A stretch of DNA of 64,000 nt from Selenomonadaceae bacterium (lineage in GTDB: Bacteria; Bacillota; Negativicutes; Selenomonadales; Selenomonadaceae): contig JAFXQM010000007.1 of NCBI GenBank assembly GCA_017527075.1, positions 124,001 through 188,000 on the forward strand, read 5' to 3'. A program made the translations under genes and the position numbers. The notes beneath the pieces were generated by a model. The model was given only the letters and a program-made list of their open reading frames with translations, did not search any database and was not told the origin of the DNA. Below, piece after piece: positions 7,762-14,869 of this stretch; position 1 is the first letter of the stretch; every line of letters starts with the position of its first letter.

Positions 7762-9591
7762 ATGGAAAGAGATAATTTTTATCTGATTTTGTTGCGCGAC
7801 TGTTTCACGGCGGGTTACACTCTTCCGCAATACTGCATTGACAACGGAATAAAGAATCCGCTGTTCGTCTCCGAGGAAAAGTTCTTAACGTTCTTGTGGG
7901 AAATCCACGCCCAATTCCGTTTCGATAAGAGATTGCTTGCGACGTTCAGCGTCCTCAATTTACCGAGCGGGAAAGTGAGGTTTTCTTCTTACAACATTCT
8001 GCCCGGTATGGAATACAAAAATTTTTCCGAAATAAATCCCGCCGACTTCGACGCGATTATTTTGCTCTCATTGAAAACCATCGCCGCCGACAATGTTATT
8101 TCTCTTTATGGACTCATAATTCATTTCATCAATAAGGTTTACGTCGAAATTCCCACGCTCAGTTTTCTGCAACGGCACCCCGAAGTAAAATTGTTTTATA
8201 CAAACATTCCCAATGACCTCAACCGTTACGAGGGCGGCAAAGAATTTGCCCAAACTCTCTTTACCAACAAAGAATGGAAACAACGAATTATAGCCGCCAA
8301 AGGCAAAAAAATTTCCACGCCGCTCGACAGGTTCGGTTACACAAACAGAGAACTTTTGGCAATGAACGATGTAAGTTTGAAGACAACAACCAATCTCGAC
8401 GGCAACACAACCTTGACGGACAATCCTCATCCTCTGGCAAACGTCGTAAACGGCAAGCGCGTGACTGCCGCGCAGCCCGAAAAATTTCGGAATCGGATTT
8501 ATTTCTTCGGACCGTGTCATTGCGTCGGCATACTCGCCCCCTTCGACAAGACGATTGAAAGTTATCTGCAGCAGATGCTCAACGAAAACAATCTGCCTTA
8601 CCGCGTGGAGAACGAAGGGCAACGTTACGCCTGCCGATACCAAGATATGTTTTACAATCTCAACAACATTGACCCCGCGCCCGGCGACATCATCTTTATC
8701 TGGTTCAGCAACTTCCATCCGAATAATCTTCCGTTCTTTGACCTGTCCGACGCCTTCGACCCGCCCCACGACTTCAAAGAAATTTTTTTCGACCAAAGAC
8801 ACTTCAACGAAAAAGGCTACAAAATTTTGGCGGAAAAATTTTTCAAGTTCCTCACGGAGAACAATTTCTTCCGCGACAAAGAATTTAATTACCCGCTACC
8901 CCCCCCCATTTATCATCGCTACGGAATCCCGCCGCAGTTTGAATCGGGCAACGGGAAATCTTTCGTCAACGAGGAGCTTGAGGCTTACAAAAAAACTTTG
9001 CGCGCGAAGAAAATCCAAATCGGCGCGCTGGTCATGAACTGCAACCCCTTCACGCTCGGTCATCAATATCTCGTCGAGTATGCGGCCTCGCGCGTTGCCA
9101 AGCTTTATCTTTTCGTCGTGGAGGAGGACAAAAGCGAATTTCCCTTCGCCGACAGGATTGAACTCGTCCGCCAAGGCGTGAAAAATTTTTCCAACGTCGA
9201 AGTCCTTCCCAGCGGCAAATTTATAATCTCTCAGCAAACTTTCTCCGGTTACTTCAACAAAGCGTCGCTGCAAGATGTCGCCGTCGATTCGAGCGAGGAC
9301 GTTGAAATTTTTGCAAAAGAAATTGCGCCGACACTCGGAATAACGATTCGATTCGCGGGCGAGGAACCGACCGACAATGTCACCCGCCAATACAATGAAA
9401 CGATGAAAAAAATTCTGCCGCGGCACGGCGTCGACTTCTGCGAAATCCCGCGGAAAAATTTCGGCGACGAACCGATAAGCGCGAGCAAAGTCCGTGAGGC
9501 TCTCAAGCGCGGCGACTTCGACAAAATAAAAAATCTCGTGCCCGCCTCCACTCTCCTCTACCTGCGCGGAAGATATTCGGTCACGAAATAA
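7762..9591 (+). CDS. SGNH-like / citrate-lyase-ligase-like nucleotidyltransferase fusion
   Basis: The 609-residue product has a C-terminal half (from about residue 415) that matches the CitC nucleotidyltransferase domain. The CTP/ATP-binding motif is NPFTLGHQYL and the distal motif is EPISASKVREALKRG. CitC adenylates or acetylates citrate lyase, but no citDEF genes are here. The N-terminal half lacks the GNAT-like region of true CitC. It shows an SGNH-hydrolase-like stretch instead (FFGPCHCVGILAPFDKT, later FNEKGYKILAEKFF). Transfer of an activated group to a cell-surface or cofactor acceptor is possible but unproven. AAAGGAGG precedes the ATG. A run of nine C near 8899 could invite slippage, but the frame is intact. 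Confidence 0.75.
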   Translation: MERDNFYLILLRDCFTAGYTLPQYCIDNGIKNPLFVSEEKFLTFLWEIHAQFRFDKRLLATFSVLNLPSGKVRFSSYNILPGMEYKNFSEINPADFDAIILLSLKTIAADNVISLYGLIIHFINKVYVEIPTLSFLQRHPEVKLFYTNIPNDLNRYEGGKEFAQTLFTNKEWKQRIIAAKGKKISTPLDRFGYTNRELLAMNDVSLKTTTNLDGNTTLTDNPHPLANVVNGKRVTAAQPEKFRNRIYFFGPCHCVGILAPFDKTIESYLQQMLNENNLPYRVENEGQRYACRYQDMFYNLNNIDPAPGDIIFIWFSNFHPNNLPFFDLSDAFDPPHDFKEIFFDQRHFNEKGYKILAEKFFKFLTENNFFRDKEFNYPLPPPIYHRYGIPPQFESGNGKSFVNEELEAYKKTLRAKKIQIGALVMNCNPFTLGHQYLVEYAASRVAKLYLFVVEEDKSEFPFADRIELVRQGVKNFSNVEVLPSGKFIISQQTFSGYFNKASLQDVAVDSSEDVEIFAKEIAPTLGITIRFAGEEPTDNVTRQYNETMKKILPRHGVDFCEIPRKNFGDEPISASKVREALKRGDFDKIKNLVPASTLLYLRGRYSVTK

Positions 9592-9597
9592 AAATTA

Positions 9598-9628
9598 ACC
9601 GCCCCAACCTTCGGAGCGGTTTTTTTTT
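9598..9628. terminator. Bidirectional Rho-independent terminator
   Basis: ACCGCCCC and GGAGCGGT pair around AACCTTC, with a T-run on the plus side and an A-rich flank giving a T-run on minus. It serves the convergent CitC-like and ferritin-like genes. Confidence 0.85.
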
Positions 9629-9639
9629 GCGGCGAGAAG

Positions 9640-10092
9640 TTAAATTTGTTTCGCCAACCAATTTTGTTTGCCAATCATTTCAACCAGCGCGAGCTGCTGT
9701 TCAGCCCAATACATGTCGCCTTCCTCATCTTGGTAATAAGCTTTCAAGATGTCAAAAGTCGTCGGGTCGTCCTGCGCGGCGGCGACGAGTTCCTTGAGCC
9801 AAGCCAGCCCGTCTTTGGACACTTGCAAATCCTGCTTGAGATACTTAACGGCGTCGGCGACGATGGGCGCGGATTTTTTCGCCTCAAGTTTTACTTCGCA
9901 ACCCAAATCAATCAGGCGGTCAATGCACTTGACGACATAACCGCGTTCCTCGGCGGCGTGCTCCTCATATTGCGCGGCGAGTTTGCTCAAGCCTTGGCTC
10001 GCGAAAATCCTGGACTGAATCACGTGTCCGTCCGCCTGCTGCGCCAGCTCCGTGACAATCGTTTGAAGACCTTCGATAACTTTTTCGTTCAT
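9640..10092 (-). CDS. Ferritin-like (DPS/bacterioferritin-type) four-helix protein
   Basis: The 150-residue, wholly helical product has carboxylate/histidine ligand candidates in EEHAAEERGYVV and YYQDEEGDMYWAEQQLALVE, the spacing expected for a ferritin-like diiron bundle. Such proteins store iron or protect against peroxide. It is the last gene of a minus-strand run of redox genes, 21 bases after the cupin. GGAGG lies before the ATG. Whether it is a Dps, bacterioferritin or other ferritin-like enzyme cannot be settled here. Confidence 0.75.
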   Translation of the reverse strand: MNEKVIEGLQTIVTELAQQADGHVIQSRIFASQGLSKLAAQYEEHAAEERGYVVKCIDRLIDLGCEVKLEAKKSAPIVADAVKYLKQDLQVSKDGLAWLKELVAAAQDDPTTFDILKAYYQDEEGDMYWAEQQLALVEMIGKQNWLAKQI

Positions 10093-10113
10093 AAAATTTC
10101 CTCCGCAAAAATT

Positions 10114-10431
10114 TTAATCGTTCGGGTCGTCGACGTAATCGACTTCCGAGTAGCCCGCGTGCAAAGTGATTTGGTGGCGCAAACCCGCGGGTATGAAATA
10201 AGTTTCGCCCGCCGAATAAATTTTCCTTTCGCCGTTTGCGGTGAAGGTGCACGAGCCGCTGACGACAATCGTCCACTGCGCGGCGTGCGCGTGTTCGGGG
10301 AAGACGACTTCTTTCTGCGCGCTGACGAAATAAACCGTGCCCGTCGACGTGTGGTCAACGTGAACCTCCAAGCCGTCAATCCCGTAATCGCGGCGCGGAA
10401 TTTTTTTTATGATGTCCGCAAACATTTTCAC
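10114..10431 (-). CDS. Small single-domain cupin
   Basis: The 105-residue product has two cupin motifs: EHAHAAQWTIVVSGSCTF (metal-binding His and Glu-like positions) and AGETYFIPAGLRHQI. The fold is a beta-barrel with one metal site, and the substrate is unknown. It starts 3 bases after the stop of the flavodoxin-fold reductase and is surely co-transcribed with it. A role in handling reactive small molecules fits the neighbours but is inference. Confidence 0.8.
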   Translation of the reverse strand: MKMFADIIKKIPRRDYGIDGLEVHVDHTSTGTVYFVSAQKEVVFPEHAHAAQWTIVVSGSCTFTANGERKIYSAGETYFIPAGLRHQITLHAGYSEVDYVDDPND

Positions 10432-10434
10432 GCC

Positions 10435-10995
10435 TCAGAGAGCTTTAAGGCACTCGACGATATCCGCCGCCTGCTTCTTTGCCTTGTCGACGAGAGCCGC
10501 CTTTTGCTCCTCGGTCGTCACGCCGGGCACGCACATCATTCCGTTGCTGCAGAAAATTTTCTTGCAATCCATCTTCGCCATCTGCGCGAACTTCACGAGC
10601 GGGAACATGAGCTCCTCGACCGTGTGCCCGACGAAACCTTGCGCGGAGAAACCCGCTTCGGGCACGCCCGTCGTCAACGAGATGAGGAAAGATTTTCCTG
10701 CCAGCGCGGTGCCCTGCGAGCCGTAAGCCCAGCCGTGCTCCATAACCTTGTCGATATAAAGTTTGAGCAAGCCGGGGACGCCGTACCAGTTCATGGGGAA
10801 TTGGAAGACGACGACGTCCGCCTTTTCCAGAGCCGCCTGCTCCGCCTTGATGTCGAATTGATAATCGGGATAAAGTTCGTCGAGCTTGCGAATCTCTGCT
10901 TGCGGGCACAGCGCGGAAATTTCTTCCACGATTGTTTTGTTCGCGAGGGAATTTTTAAAATCGGGGTGACCGCAGATGATTAAAATGTTCTTCAT
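10435..10995 (-). CDS. Flavodoxin-fold NAD(P)H quinone reductase-like protein
   Basis: The 186-residue product begins MKNILIICGHPDFKNSLANK, the FMN-binding start of the NQO1/MdaB/KefF family. Further family motifs are FQFPMNWYGVPGLLK and the GTALAGKSFLISLTTG loop. These enzymes reduce quinones or other acceptors by two electrons. It is the middle gene of a five-gene minus-strand cluster with a nitroreductase 22 bases upstream. Confidence 0.86.
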   Translation of the reverse strand: MKNILIICGHPDFKNSLANKTIVEEISALCPQAEIRKLDELYPDYQFDIKAEQAALEKADVVVFQFPMNWYGVPGLLKLYIDKVMEHGWAYGSQGTALAGKSFLISLTTGVPEAGFSAQGFVGHTVEELMFPLVKFAQMAKMDCKKIFCSNGMMCVPGVTTEEQKAALVDKAKKQAADIVECLKAL

Positions 10996-11017
10996 GATTT
11001 AAACCTCCAAAAAATTT

Positions 11018-11542
11018 TTAGAGCCACTCGGTGAGTGCGTCGACGCCCTTGCGCGCGGTGTGCCACTTGTGCGGCTGTCCTTTCTGTTCGGGCGACGCGT
11101 AACCGATTTGAATTATGCAAACGATTGTGTAAGCCGCCATTTCGGGGAAAAATTTTTTCAGCTGAACTCTGTCGACGAGCCCGACCCAAGTCGAATCGAG
11201 CCCCAAATCTTTTGCCGCCAAAATTATGTGCGTGGCGACGATGCTTCCGTTGACCGCCGCCAAGCTCAGGAAGTCATCCTTTGCGCCGGTCTTCCTCACG
11301 GTCGAATCATCTCCGCCGACGACGATAACGGTTGACGCGCCGAAATTGTAAGGCGTCGAGTCGTAAACCTTCCGAAGATTTTCGGGCGAGCGCACGACCC
11401 AAAGTTTAATCGGCTGAAGATTTCCTCCGGTGGGCGCGACGTTCGCCGCCTCCAAAATTTTTTCGAGCTTCTCATCTTCGACGGGCTGAGCCGTAAATTT
11501 TCGACAAGAGTAACGAGCCTTTGCCAGTTCCAAAAAATCCAT
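11018..11542 (-). CDS. Nitroreductase family flavoprotein
   Basis: The 174-residue product has the nitroreductase signature MDFLELAKARYSCRKF at the N-terminus, AANVAPTGGNLQP for FMN binding, and GLDSTWVGLVD near the C-terminus. FMN-dependent NAD(P)H reduction is expected; the substrate is unknown. A paralogue lies at 55278 with the same start. The Shine-Dalgarno for this gene is provided by a half-copy of the TTAGGAG heptamer that also forms the stop codon of the gene before it. Confidence 0.88.
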   Translation of the reverse strand: MDFLELAKARYSCRKFTAQPVEDEKLEKILEAANVAPTGGNLQPIKLWVVRSPENLRKVYDSTPYNFGASTVIVVGGDDSTVRKTGAKDDFLSLAAVNGSIVATHIILAAKDLGLDSTWVGLVDRVQLKKFFPEMAAYTIVCIIQIGYASPEQKGQPHKWHTARKGVDALTEWL

Positions 11543-11546
11543 GGTC

Positions 11547-11566
11547 GCATCCTAACTCCTAACTCT
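11547..11566. repeat. Half heptamer repeat (TTAGGAG type)
   Basis: Two to three heptamers without an opposing arm. On the minus strand they give the aldolase stop (AGTTAG) and an AGGAG before the nitroreductase ATG. Confidence 0.7.
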
Positions 11567-12350
11567 TGAGTGCCTCTTTGTAAGTCTTGAGCAGATTATC
11601 CGTGGCGTTCGTCAGGAAGAAAGTGTCGCCGCCGAGAGCCAAGAAACTCACGCCCAAATCGACGAAACGTTTTGCCTGGTCGGTGGTCAGCGCGATTGTG
11701 CCGACGGGTTTGCCCAGCTTGCGCACGCGTTTAATCATATCGTCCATCGCCGCCTCAACTTCGGGGTGGAAAATATTTATGCCGTGCCCCATGTCGACAG
11801 CCAAATCAATCGGTCCGAGGAAAATCGCGCCGACGCCGGGCGTGTTGGTTATCGCCTCCAAATTTTCCCATCCGCGCACGCTTTCAATCTGCGGCAGGAT
11901 ACAAATCTCTTCGACGTTGCGGTCAAGGTAATCGGGGTGACGATTGAATCTTCCCGCGCGGACAGCCGACGCTCCGAAGCCGCGGTTGCCTCTGGGCGCG
12001 TAACTCGCCCAATACATGATGTCCTCGGTTTCTTCGCCCGTCTCAACTTTCGGGATGATGATGTTTTGGATTCCGCCGTCGAGAAGTTGTTTGATGATAC
12101 CGGTGCCAGCTTGCGGGATGCGAACGACGGGTGTCACGTCATAAGCGGCGATTGCGCGCGCGATGTCCAAAATCGTGGTGACGGTGTGCCCGCCGTGTTC
12201 GCCGTCGACGAAGAGCCAATCGATATCAGCCGTCGCCAAAATCTCCGCGACCTCCGCCGAAGTTGTTTCCTGCCCGACGCCGTACTGCAGGACGCCCGCT
12301 TCGATTCCGTGCTTGAAATTGTTCTTGAGATAATCTTTGACCATCGGCAT
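11559..12350 (-). CDS. HpcH/HpaI-type aldolase
   Basis: The product belongs to the class II pyruvate aldolase family that cleaves or forms 4-hydroxy-2-oxo acids with a divalent metal. Motifs seen are [32 protein letters not shown] and [18 protein letters not shown] sits 8 bases before the ATG at 12350, giving 263 residues. An upstream in-frame ATG at 12407 is rejected because it abuts the -35 box. It heads the minus-strand redox cluster, with a TetR gene further upstream. The physiological substrate is unknown. Confidence 0.88.
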   Translation of the reverse strand: MPMVKDYLKNNFKHGIEAGVLQYGVGQETTSAEVAEILATADIDWLFVDGEHGGHTVTTILDIARAIAAYDVTPVVRIPQAGTGIIKQLLDGGIQNIIIPKVETGEETEDIMYWASYAPRGNRGFGASAVRAGRFNRHPDYLDRNVEEICILPQIESVRGWENLEAITNTPGVGAIFLGPIDLAVDMGHGINIFHPEVEAAMDDMIKRVRKLGKPVGTIALTTDQAKRFVDLGVSFLALGGDTFFLTNATDNLLKTYKEALKS

Positions 12351-12383
12351 AAGTGAATCCCTCCGAAAATTTTTTTCAAGTTT

Positions 12384-12414
12384 ATAATAATCGGCGGGCG
12401 ACTTCAATTGTCAA
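12384..12414 (-). promoter_or_regulatory. Promoter of the aldolase/redox cluster
   Basis: A perfect TTGACA (minus, 12409-12414) is followed after 16 to 18 bases by an AT-rich -10 (ATTATTATAA). It lies between the TetR stop and the aldolase start, so it is a good candidate for TetR control. No clear palindromic operator was identified. Confidence 0.55.
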
Positions 12415-12416
12415 AG

Positions 12417-12480
12417 CGTCATTTTTGTAAAAGCAGCGGCTTGAGCGGTTCGGGCATTGCTTCCGAAAAAATTTTCGCCC
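12417..12480 (-). pseudogene. Echo of the tetR 3' end
   Basis: A second, diverged copy of the last 50 to 60 bases of the adjacent tetR gene (original at 12496-12556), including its stop. It shares the GCAGCGGCTTGAG and GGGCATTGC blocks and lies directly downstream in the same orientation. Confidence 0.8.
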
Positions 12481-12497
12481 GCTGAAAAAATTTTTCG

Positions 12498-13052
12498 TCA
12501 AACTTGTAAGAGCAGCGGCTTGAGAGGCGCGGGCATTGCCTCCACGAAAAATTTTGCCATATCGCGCGGCGAACATTCCCACTTGCCCAAGCACCAATCG
12601 TTGACGAGCTCCGAGACCGCCCGCATAAAAAATTTCAGGCAGAAGCAAATCGTCGGCGGCAACTCCTCCATGCCGTGCCGAGCCTTTATCCACTCGCCGA
12701 GCAAATTAATCGCGTGGTCGTTCGTGGTGTATCGGAAAGAATTTTGTCCGACGGCGTTCTTGAGCAGGTTCACGTAAAAATCTTCGTCCTCCAAAATAAT
12801 TTCCAGCCACTTGCAAATGACATCCTCCAGAGAATCGCCGCGCCCAAAATTTTTCATCGACGCCTCAACCTTCTGATTGTAAATCCAAGCCATCAAGTCG
12901 TACTTGTCGCGGAAGTGATTGTAAAAGGTCGGCGACGTGAGCCCGCAATTTTTTGTCAGCTCCTTGATTGTGATTTTGTCGACGGGTTTGAAGCGCGACA
13001 ATTCTTTGAGCGATTCGGCGAGCAAATTTTTCGTCGTCTGCTGAGCAATCAT
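12498..13052 (-). CDS. TetR-family transcriptional regulator
   Basis: The 184-residue product has an N-terminal helix-turn-helix (KITIKELTKNCGLTSPTFYNHFRDKYDLM), typical of TetR, and a helical ligand-binding domain. The ATG at 13052 is chosen because GAGGTG lies 5 bases before it; a longer reading from 13163 would run into the GH32 terminator. The gene precedes the aldolase-to-ferritin cluster in the same direction. Local control of that cluster is likely by position only. Confidence 0.87.
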   Translation of the reverse strand: MIAQQTTKNLLAESLKELSRFKPVDKITIKELTKNCGLTSPTFYNHFRDKYDLMAWIYNQKVEASMKNFGRGDSLEDVICKWLEIILEDEDFYVNLLKNAVGQNSFRYTTNDHAINLLGEWIKARHGMEELPPTICFCLKFFMRAVSELVNDWCLGKWECSPRDMAKFFVEAMPAPLKPLLLQV

Positions 13053-13063
13053 TTCATCACCTC

Positions 13064-13102
13064 GGAAAAAAATCAGCCGCCCCAACCTTCGGAGCGGCTT
13101 TT
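13064..13102 (-). terminator. Rho-independent terminator of the GH32 gene
   Basis: GCCGCTCC and the matching GGGGCGGC form a stem around GAAGGTT, followed on minus by GATTTTTTT. The hairpin core is the same as at 9598. Confidence 0.8.
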
Positions 13103-13119
13103 GTTTGCGGAAAAATTTT

Positions 13120-14685
13120 TTAGAACTCGTACCAGTCGAGCGATTTAATTTCGAGCGGAGCACCTTGCGGAATGAAAACGATGTCCTGCGATTCGGGTCT
13201 CGGATAAACTCTGGTGGTCATGACCTCTGCGCCGTCGTTGACGAAAATTTCCAGTGCGGATTTGTCGAGGAACATGCGGAACTTGAGCGTGTCGCCGAAG
13301 GGTTGCAGGATGACTTTGCGGACGCCCTTGCCGCCTGCGCCGCTGAGGTCGCGATTGAGTTCGAGGACAGCCTTGCCGTCTTCTTGCAAACACTTGAGGA
13401 CAGTTTTTTCGACGGCATCTTCTTTTTCGGATTCGCCGACGAAAAGGTCAATCTCAAATTCGGGCGAGGCTTTGGCATCGATTTCGACAAGGAGTTCGCC
13501 GCAGTTGCCTTTGACGCCTTTGAGCTTGGCCGACGAGACTGCCGCATTGAGCGAAAGATTTTTGTAGTGGACGCCTTCGCCGCGCATGGCTTCGAGTTCT
13601 TTGGGCGGCACGGTGTAAACTTTGCCGTCTCTGAATTGAAGTTCGCGGGGAATGGTGAGCATGGTTGCCCAGCCGTCCGCCTGTTCGGGGAAAGGACTCT
13701 GCCACGCGGCCATCCACGCAATGATGAAGTAACGCCCTTCGGGATTTTTCATCATCGTCGTCGCGTAGAAGTCGAAGCCGTGGTCGAAGGTGAAGAATTC
13801 GCCGTGGTCGTAAATGCCCGTGTCGTAGTTGAGCTTGCCAATCATGTAGCCGGCCTGGTGAATGTTGTGGAACATGTAACCCTGCGGCGGGACATGCTGC
13901 GGCGAAATAATCATGACGTATGTGTCGCCGAAATGCGCAAAACCCGGGCACTCCCACATGGTTCCTTCGGAGTAATCGGGTTTGGAAATGGCGGCGACGG
14001 ATTTAAATTTCCAGTCGAAGAAGTTCTCGGACTCGAACAGAACGATTTGCGTGCGGGAGCGGTCGTGAATTCTGTTGCCAATCGCGCAGTAGAATTTTCC
14101 GTCGTGGTCCCAAATCTTCGGGTCGCGGAAGTCGACGTTGGCGATAATCGGGTGGTCGTTGGGAATATCGATTACGGGATTTTTTTCGTACTTCGTGAAG
14201 TTAATTCCGTCTTCGGAATAAGCGAAGCACTGACGCTCGGTGACATTGCCGCCGCCCGAAGAGCCGGAAGGATTGTAACCGGAAGGATTGCTGCCGGAAG
14301 GATTAATCGTCCCGTCCGCCGAACGGTTAAATCTTTGCGACGTGTACATGAGCCAAAGCTTGCCTTCGAACTCGTAACCGCAACCGCTGAAGCAGCCGTC
14401 CCAATCGTACCACTCTTTGCCCTCGGAGAATTCGCCGGGCGTGATGGCAATCGGCTGATGTTCCCAGTGGAAAAGATCCTTGCTCGTGGAGTGCCCCCAG
14501 TGCATGGGTCCCCAGTTCACGGAATACGGATGATACTGATAGAAAATGTGATACTGCCCCTTGTAATAGGAAAAGCCGTTCGGGTCATTGAGCCAACCAA
14601 CCGGCGGCGCGACGTGATACTTCGGATACCACTTTGACTCTTGACATGCCTTTGCCTTTTCAGGGTCTAATTTTTTGTCTAACAC
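13120..14685 (-). CDS. Glycoside hydrolase family 32 (fructosidase / sucrose-6-P hydrolase)
   Basis: The 521-residue enzyme hydrolyses beta-fructosides. The nucleophile motif WLNDPNG is present, as are FRDPKIW (transition-state stabiliser) and the acid/base motif WECPG. The N-terminal five-bladed propeller and C-terminal beta-sandwich lengths are normal. There is no signal peptide, so it is probably cytoplasmic. An odd insertion of NPSG repeats from a 15-bp tandem lies after YTSQRFNRSADGTI. The start is a GTG with GGAGGT 9 bases upstream. No sugar transporter or fructokinase adjoins it, so sucrose versus fructan substrate is open. Confidence 0.9.
   Translation of the reverse strand: MLDKKLDPEKAKACQESKWYPKYHVAPPVGWLNDPNGFSYYKGQYHIFYQYHPYSVNWGPMHWGHSTSKDLFHWEHQPIAITPGEFSEGKEWYDWDGCFSGCGYEFEGKLWLMYTSQRFNRSADGTINPSGSNPSGYNPSGSSGGGNVTERQCFAYSEDGINFTKYEKNPVIDIPNDHPIIANVDFRDPKIWDHDGKFYCAIGNRIHDRSRTQIVLFESENFFDWKFKSVAAISKPDYSEGTMWECPGFAHFGDTYVMIISPQHVPPQGYMFHNIHQAGYMIGKLNYDTGIYDHGEFFTFDHGFDFYATTMMKNPEGRYFIIAWMAAWQSPFPEQADGWATMLTIPRELQFRDGKVYTVPPKELEAMRGEGVHYKNLSLNAAVSSAKLKGVKGNCGELLVEIDAKASPEFEIDLFVGESEKEDAVEKTVLKCLQEDGKAVLELNRDLSGAGGKGVRKVILQPFGDTLKFRMFLDKSALEIFVNDGAEVMTTRVYPRPESQDIVFIPQGAPLEIKSLDWYEF
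14260..14305 (-). repeat. 15-bp in-frame tandem repeat (NPSG units)
   Basis: Three near-identical GGAAGGATT-containing units in the GH32 coding sequence, encoding NPSG-type repeats in a surface loop between propeller motifs. Confidence 0.7.
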
Positions 14686-14707
14686 TCTTAACCCACCTCC
14701 TCTGCGA

Positions 14708-14736
14708 ATTTTAATTTATCGTAAGCTTAAAGTCAA
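14708..14736 (-). promoter_or_regulatory. Promoter of the GH32 gene
   Basis: TTGACT (14731-14736) and TAAAAT (14708-14713) on minus with a 17-base spacer, 22 bases before the GTG start. Confidence 0.65.
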
Positions 14737-14809
14737 CGAAATTTCAAATGCGAATTCAAAATTTTTTGGCAAAGCGTTGCGTTCATCGAGCGTGAAGAAT
14801 TTTCCGCCG

Positions 14810-14838
14810 TTGAGAAAAATTTTGTCGCGTGTTATAGT
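14810..14838 (+). promoter_or_regulatory. Promoter of the U32 gene
   Basis: TTGAGA at 14810 and TATAGT at 14833 with a 17-base spacer, followed by GGAGGGG and the TTG start at 14870. Confidence 0.6.
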
Positions 14839-14869
14839 TTTGCAAAAAAGTTGCGGAGGGGATTTTGAT

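Noticed and set aside
8895..8910. Frameshift at a run of nine C in the CitC-like gene
   Set aside because: The frame and domain similarity continue on both sides, so the run is tolerated.
7762..9591. True citrate lyase ligase of a citrate fermentation cluster
   Set aside because: No citC partner genes (citDEFX) lie nearby and the N-terminal half does not look like CitC.
9646..10983. Plus-strand open frame of 445 codons
   Set aside because: It covers three real minus-strand genes (ferritin-like, cupin, flavodoxin-fold) and is a mirror of their codon bias.
13105..14637. Long plus-strand open frame of 510 codons
   Set aside because: It is the antisense of the GH32 gene; the composition is rich in Arg, Val and Phe from reversed codons and it has no motif.
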